Source: Colimorpha sp045597945 (lineage in GTDB: Bacteria > Bacteroidota > Bacteroidia > Bacteroidales > P3). From it: 64,000 nt of DNA. Both the position numbers and the translations under genes were made by a program. Shown here one piece after another: positions 59,858-64,000 of the stretch. The stretch lies in assembly GCA_045597945.1 (NCBI GenBank), contig JAZLLD010000084.1:1-64000 (forward strand), written 5' to 3'. The first letter of the stretch is position 1. Every line of letters starts with the position of its first letter. The notes beneath the pieces were generated by a model, which saw only the letters and a list, made by a program, of their open reading frames with translations, made no database searches and had not been told where the DNA came from.

Positions 59858-61126
59858 TTATTTTCTCTTCATACCCAGGCGGATGGCATAATAGACATCC
59901 CTTGCCCACATAAAGATTCTAGGAGTGACATAGGCGCTCAAAGCACCGACAATCAAGAACAAAAGACCACGGAACGGTCCCACTACAAAGGCAGTGATGA
60001 TAGCACCTATCAGAACATATAAGAAGGTGACAAACAAGCGGATGCCATAGTTCACAGAACTACGGAACTGGGTGTCCTTGATCAGCTTGCGCACCAACAG
60101 CGAAGTGGGCAGATAGACTATCAAATCACTCAGAATCCAGAACTTGAACCCCACAGTCAGCGCTATCAGCACCAGCACCATGGCAGCCAGACCAGTTTCC
60201 ACAAGCAAGTCGGAACCGTTGAAAGCCGAAGCAAACGACAGCGGCACACCGGCCTTCTTCAACCCTTTGGCATAAGCCGCGCCCTCGGCAAACACCCTTG
60301 TACGCTCATCTTCAGCCATTTCCAACACCTGTTCGCTCACATGTTTGCGCGCCATGAAACGCCCCCACGCATTATTGCGCCACTTCAGTGCCTTGAGAGT
60401 GGAGGGCGTCTGCTGATGACAATAGGCATACTCTGCCTCATATTCTTCCTTGGCCGACACATGGTGCATCTGCCCCTTCAGCGACACCGCCAGTGCATCG
60501 CGCATCTGGTTGAGAGCCACGGGCTCATTGCTCTCATAAGTGGCCATGAAGTCCTGCACGGCAATAGGCTTGCCGATATTCAGGCAGACATTGCTGTAAG
60601 GACGCTCGTATTCGTCATAGTCAAAACCCACAGGCACGATATACAACGGCTTCTCGCCCAGGCGTTTCTGCGTCTCGCCAGCAATGCGGAACATACCCTT
60701 CACCAAAGGAAGCATCTGATGCTTGTCGTTGTGGCGGCCCTCGGCCATGAGGCACAGCGGCATACCCTTCAGCAGCACATCGCGTGAATTGTTGAACACC
60801 TGCTCATTCTTGCCCAGCTGGTCGCGACCGTCGCGGATGCGGTAGACCGGACTGATGCGCAAGAAATTCAAAAAAGCAGCAATAGTAGGATTGCTGAAAA
60901 TGTCAGCCCTGGCCAAGAAAACCACTGGCTTGCCAGTGATCAGCAGCACCAACAAAGCATCCATCAGCGCATTCTGGTGGCAGGGGGCAAAAATATAATG
61001 TTCATCCCAAGGGATATTCTCACGTCCTTTGATGGTCACACTGCGGTAATGCGCACGCGTGCCATAATCAACCACGGGGCGGAAAAAACTGTAAAAAAAG
61101 TTAAAATCAGCCAATGTATTTTTCAT
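59858..61126 (-). CDS. 1-acylglycerol-3-phosphate acyltransferase-like protein
   Basis: A 422-residue membrane-associated acyltransferase of the PlsC family. Marks are APCHQNALMDALLVL (catalytic His and Asp region), a GMPLCLMAEGRHNDK segment carrying the EGxR-like motif, and YIVPVGFDYD. Hydrophobic segments at about 310-335 and 370-410 suggest two or three C-terminal membrane helices. It likely acylates lysophospholipid. The promoter word ends only three bases before ATG. Confidence 0.82.
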   Translation of the reverse strand: MKNTLADFNFFYSFFRPVVDYGTRAHYRSVTIKGRENIPWDEHYIFAPCHQNALMDALLVLLITGKPVVFLARADIFSNPTIAAFLNFLRISPVYRIRDGRDQLGKNEQVFNNSRDVLLKGMPLCLMAEGRHNDKHQMLPLVKGMFRIAGETQKRLGEKPLYIVPVGFDYDEYERPYSNVCLNIGKPIAVQDFMATYESNEPVALNQMRDALAVSLKGQMHHVSAKEEYEAEYAYCHQQTPSTLKALKWRNNAWGRFMARKHVSEQVLEMAEDERTRVFAEGAAYAKGLKKAGVPLSFASAFNGSDLLVETGLAAMVLVLIALTVGFKFWILSDLIVYLPTSLLVRKLIKDTQFRSSVNYGIRLFVTFLYVLIGAIITAFVVGPFRGLLFLIVGALSAYVTPRIFMWARDVYYAIRLGMKRK

Positions 61127-61129
61127 GAT

Positions 61130-61138
61130 GCAAAATTA
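61130..61138 (-). promoter_or_regulatory. Promoter -7 element touching the acyltransferase start
   Basis: TAATTTTGC on the minus strand, three bases before the ATG at 61126. If used, the transcript would have almost no leader. Confidence 0.45.
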
Positions 61139-61189
61139 CAAAATATTTTCGACATTTTTGAGTTATTACAAAAAAATGTGACAGCCATT

Positions 61190-61786
61190 ATGAAAAGAAT
61201 CTGCCTCATACTACTACTTGCAGCACTTCTGCCATCCGCCCTTCCTATTGCAGCACAAGTTGTTGTGGATCGCAATATCAGGTTCGGAGCCGTTCTTGAC
61301 GGCGACACTGTCCCCTACTACCATCTCAAAGAAATCAAGGTCGTAGAATCCTCATCGCTGCTCACACAACAAGAAATTCGCAAAAATCAGAAGCTAATTC
61401 GCAACGTCAAGAAGATGCTGCCCTACGCCAAAATCGGCAAACAGCGCCTCGACCAACTGGAACGCCAGATAGCCAACCTGCCTAAAAAAGACAGGAAAGA
61501 AGCCATCAAAAAAGCCGAGAAAGACCTCCTTGCCGATTTTTCCGACGAGTTGAAGGCCTGCACCTTCTCCCAGGGCAAAGTCCTACTCAAACTCATTGAC
61601 CGCGAAACCGGCCGCACTTCCTATGTGCTGGTCGACGAACTGCGAGGCAAGATCCGCGCCGGATTCTACCAGACATTCGCCCGCCTTTTCGGCTACAACC
61701 TAAAGGCCGGATTCAGCCCCAAGACCAACAAAGAAGACAACCTCATCGACCGCATCGTCATCTCCGTAGAACACGGCAAACTATAA
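61190..61786 (+). CDS. DUF4294 exported protein
   Basis: A 198-residue protein starting at ATG 61190, which gives a signal peptide (about 1-23, ending PIAAQ); longer upstream frames are not supported. The body has VVVDRN, DTVPYYHLKEIKVV, a basic helix-rich middle (LERQIANLPKKDRKEAIKKA) and FSQGKVLLKLIDRETGRTSY (in part: LLKLIDRETGRTSY), which match DUF4294 of Bacteroidota. Function is unknown. It is followed 5 bases later by the NlpC/P60 gene. Confidence 0.8.
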   Translation: MKRICLILLLAALLPSALPIAAQVVVDRNIRFGAVLDGDTVPYYHLKEIKVVESSSLLTQQEIRKNQKLIRNVKKMLPYAKIGKQRLDQLERQIANLPKKDRKEAIKKAEKDLLADFSDELKACTFSQGKVLLKLIDRETGRTSYVLVDELRGKIRAGFYQTFARLFGYNLKAGFSPKTNKEDNLIDRIVISVEHGKL

Positions 61787-61791
61787 CACCC

Positions 61792-62400
61792 ATGCTAGCC
61801 TACTGTTTCCTTTCCGCAGTCGCCATGCGCTCCGAGCCCTCAGACCGTGCCGAAATGGTCAACCAGCTCCTCCTGGGCGACACCTTCGAAATCCTCCAGC
61901 AACAAGAAAAATGGTCGCTCATCCGCTGCCACTACGACGGCTACCAAGGCTGGATCGACAACAAGCAGTGGAAACCGCTCTCCTGCGCCTTCCAATATCC
62001 AACTGAGTCCCAAGAATCTAGCCCAGGAATCGTTGCGCAACAACGCTACCTCAACGCACCCTATCTCTGGGGAGGCCGCACCATTATGGGCATCGACTGC
62101 TCGGGGCTCACCCAAGTCTGCTTCAAGGCCTGCGGCATCCGGCTGCTGCGCGACGCAAGCCAGCAAGCCACCCAAGGCGAAGCCGTGGCCGACATAAGCC
62201 AAGCCCAGCCCGACGACCTCTGCTTCTTCCACAATGCCGAAGGCAAAATCATCCATGTAGGCATCTATCTGGGCGAAGGCAAAATCATCCATGCCTCCGG
62301 GCAGGTGCGTATCGACCGGATTGACCCTACCGGCATCCTCAACACCGACACCCACCAATACTCCCACCAACTGGACTCCATCAGAAGAATCAAAAAATGA
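61792..62400 (+). CDS. NlpC/P60 (C40) peptidase with SH3 domain
   Basis: A 202-residue protein of the cell-wall endopeptidase family, cleaving gamma-D-Glu to diamino-acid bonds in other members. A bacterial SH3 domain covers about residues 5-60 (RSEPSDRAEMVNQLLLGD) and the C40 domain about 80-190 with YLWGGRTIMGIDCSGLTQ (catalytic Cys in DCSG, about 101) and HVGIYLGEGKIIHASG (catalytic His). No signal peptide is visible, so it may act on imported murein peptides in the cytoplasm. Confidence 0.87.
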   Translation: MLAYCFLSAVAMRSEPSDRAEMVNQLLLGDTFEILQQQEKWSLIRCHYDGYQGWIDNKQWKPLSCAFQYPTESQESSPGIVAQQRYLNAPYLWGGRTIMGIDCSGLTQVCFKACGIRLLRDASQQATQGEAVADISQAQPDDLCFFHNAEGKIIHVGIYLGEGKIIHASGQVRIDRIDPTGILNTDTHQYSHQLDSIRRIKK

Positions 62401-62432
62401 CGCCAACCGCAACTTTAGCCGGCCAGCGCAAG

Positions 62433-62474
62433 CCCGTTGAAGACCCGTTGTAAGCCCGTTGAAGACCCGTCGCC
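62433..62474 (+). repeat. 11-bp-period CCCGTTGAAGA array (site 4)
   Basis: CCCGTTGAAGA, CCCGTTGTAAG, CCCGTTGAAGA and CCCGTCGCC start at 62433, 62444, 62455 and 62466, exactly 11 apart. It lies 32 bases after the NlpC/P60 gene. Confidence 0.75.
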
Positions 62475-62614
62475 AGAAGCGGGCCCTCACTGGGCGCACA
62501 CTGGGCTCACTACGGGACCAGCCAAAACCACCTTAGCGCCACTTTGGCCTTGAAAAACTGCCCAACCACCAACCTTGGCGGAAAACCTACGAAACTACCT
62601 CGGCATCAAAAATG

Positions 62615-62820
62615 GATTTTACATTTTACAATTAAGTCCATCTCATTGACAACAAATTCGTTGCACATGAATTTTGTAAAATTATACATGTAAAACCATT
62701 TTACATTTTTTGCGTCGAAATACGAATGTAAAATTTTACAAACCTCATGCAATTTTACACTTAATAACACACAACACATTGATTACCAAAAACCAATACA
62801 CAAATGTAAAATGTAAAATC
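62615..62820. repeat. Inverted-repeat intergenic element, copy 2
   Basis: A 206-bp AT-rich element bounded by perfect 15-base inverted repeats (62615-62629, 62806-62820; GATTTTACATTTTAC). It resembles copy 1 at 12202-12421 in ends, inner block (62673-62710) and placement after an 11-bp array. The rest of 62401-63012 shows nothing recognisable apart from the array at 62433 and the holA promoter. Confidence 0.7.
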
Positions 62821-62943
62821 AAAGAAACGATACAACCGCCAGCCGCTCCAACAATAGCTTAGAAAATCTCGCCAACAGAGCCTCACCACCGAAGCAACAA
62901 TCCTAAATACCAAAAAAAATAGTACCAATTAAAATATTTTTTG

Positions 62944-62952
62944 TATCTTTGC
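62944..62952 (+). promoter_or_regulatory. Promoter -7 element of holA
   Basis: TATCTTTGC, exact TAnnTTTGC, 60 bases before the ATG at 63013. The leader contains an imperfect TGCGTATGCG/CACACACGCA repeat. Confidence 0.6.
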
Positions 62953-63012
62953 AAAACGAATTATGCACACATGCGTATGCGCACACACGCATAAAACACT
63001 AACACTTGCAAG

Positions 63013-64000
63013 ATGAAATTATCTGACAGACAACTCTTTGACGACCTAAAGGCAGGCAAATACCTCCCCGTGTATCTGCTCACGGGAGACGAAAATTATT
63101 ATATAGATGTATTGTCTGACCATTTTGAGAACGCCATCGTCGACGAGTCGTTCCGCGATTTCGACCAATCGGTTGTCTACGGCCACGATGTGACTGTTTC
63201 CAACATAGTGTCGCTGGCCAAGCAGTTCCCCATGATGTCGCCCTACAAACTGGTTGTGGTCAGAGAAGCCCAAAACGTCCCCACCAAAGACAAATCCAAG
63301 GATTGGGACCCTCTGGCCGACTACCTGGAGCACCCACTGCCTCAGACCATTCTCGTAATCTGCTACCGCTACAAGGGGCAGTCGGGATTGGACAAGCGAA
63401 CCAGGGTCTACAAGGCCATCGACAAGGTGGGCGGCATCTGCGAGCACATGAAGATCTACGACAATCAGCTGCCCGACTGGATTGGCACCTATGTCAACCA
63501 GCGCGGCTACGAGATCACCGAGCGTGCTTCAATCCTGATTGCCGAATCCATCGGCAACAACCTCAGCAAGATAACCAACGAGATTGGAAAGATTTTCATC
63601 GACCTTGCTCCGGGGCAGACCATCAACGAGGACATCATTGAGCGCAGCATTGGCATCAGCAAGGACTACAACGTGTTTGAGCTCCAGAAGGCCATCGGCC
63701 GCCGCGACGTGGTGCAGTGCAACCGCATCGCCAACCACTTTGCCGCCAACCCCAAGGACAACCCCATACAGATGGTCATCCCTACCCTCTACTCCTACTT
63801 CATCAAGGTGATGTGCTACCACCAACTTGAGGACAAGAGCCAGTCTTCGGCAGCATCGGCGCTGGGTATCAAACCCTTTTTCGTGCGCGACTACGATATG
63901 GCCGCCCGCAACTACTCGCTGGGCAAACTGGCCTCCTGCATCGGCTACCTCAACGAGGCCGACCTCCGCAGCAAAGGCGTGCGCAACAGCGGCACCGTCA
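63013..64000 (+). CDS. holA: DNA polymerase III subunit delta (3' end cut by the window)
   Basis: An open frame of 329 codons runs from ATG 63013 to the right edge without a stop; family members have about 340 residues, so little is missing. Marks of the delta subunit are the start LFDDLKAGKYLPVYLLTGDE (in part: LKAGKYLPVYLLTGDENYY), MMSPYKLVVVREAQ, the NNLSKITNEIGKI segment and the collar-domain helices near VIPTLYSYFIKVM. Delta opens the beta clamp as part of the clamp loader. It lacks a working P-loop, as expected. Confidence 0.92.
   Translation, partial: MKLSDRQLFDDLKAGKYLPVYLLTGDENYYIDVLSDHFENAIVDESFRDFDQSVVYGHDVTVSNIVSLAKQFPMMSPYKLVVVREAQNVPTKDKSKDWDPLADYLEHPLPQTILVICYRYKGQSGLDKRTRVYKAIDKVGGICEHMKIYDNQLPDWIGTYVNQRGYEITERASILIAESIGNNLSKITNEIGKIFIDLAPGQTINEDIIERSIGISKDYNVFELQKAIGRRDVVQCNRIANHFAANPKDNPIQMVIPTLYSYFIKVMCYHQLEDKSQSSAASALGIKPFFVRDYDMAARNYSLGKLASCIGYLNEADLRSKGVRNSGTV

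Noticed and set aside
62433..62474. 11-bp arrays as a CRISPR or an iteron origin
   Set aside because: Units are contiguous with no spacers, and no replication initiator gene lies beside any of the four arrays.

Overview
The window comes from a chromosome of the phylum Bacteroidota, most likely order Bacteroidales; the family cannot be settled from sequence alone. The evidence is the repeated promoter word TAnnTTTGC upstream of genes, a complete type IX secretion (T9SS) core operon, T9SS-sorted surface proteins, BtuB/BtuG-type B12 uptake, DUF5020, DUF4294 and T9SS-plug (DUF5103) families, and the absence of obvious Shine-Dalgarno sites. No phage, CRISPR array or plasmid replication gene is visible.

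Layout. 1-340: end of an IS982-like insertion sequence that appears to cut a small gene. 340-936: AT-rich dispersed repeat, then a cobalamin riboswitch. 937-4064: TonB-dependent B12 receptor and BtuG-like lipoprotein. 4100-5905: two paralogous outer-membrane barrels behind a promoter with a 5'-leader hairpin. 5999-10452: a tight seven-gene operon (ogt, lipoprotein, nitroreductase, cyclophilin, elaA, DUF3267, glutaminase). 11121-11951: an orphan solute-binding lipoprotein whose two halves are in permuted order. 12000-16460: a repeat-rich island holding one 1022-residue protein kinase fused to BspA-type leucine-rich repeats. 16617-23682 (minus): T9SS core porP-gldK-gldL-gldM-gldN plus a second gldN. 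23929-26740: envelope genes (RlpA-like, KdsC, deacetylase-like). 26815-29875: LD-carboxypeptidase and a likely purine uptake pair. 30106-39840: helicase, nitroreductase, GNAT, RluD, T9SS cargo, PASTA protein, MiaB, T9SS plug. 40032-46129: TcdA, two tRNA-Val, a small lipoprotein, TrkH-TrkH-TrkA. 46130-47041: second copy of the dispersed repeat and a heptanucleotide tract in front of a 2419-residue T9SS adhesin (47042-54301). 54499-62400: FtsE, OmpA-like protein, FemAB-like/methyltransferase/RlmH operon, MBL protein, acyltransferase, DUF4294, NlpC/P60. 62433-62820: second copy of an inverted-repeat element. 63013-end: holA, cut by the window edge.

How it fits together. The core operon (PorP, GldK-N), the Plug protein and two type-A cargo proteins are pieces of one secretion pathway, although PorV, SprA and PorU are not in this window. 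The most notable items are the permuted substrate-binding protein, the kinase-LRR fusion bracketed by direct repeats, two matched intergenic elements about 210-220 bp long with inverted termini, four arrays of an 11-bp-period repeat, and six perfect TTTTTTG units just upstream of the adhesin promoter.
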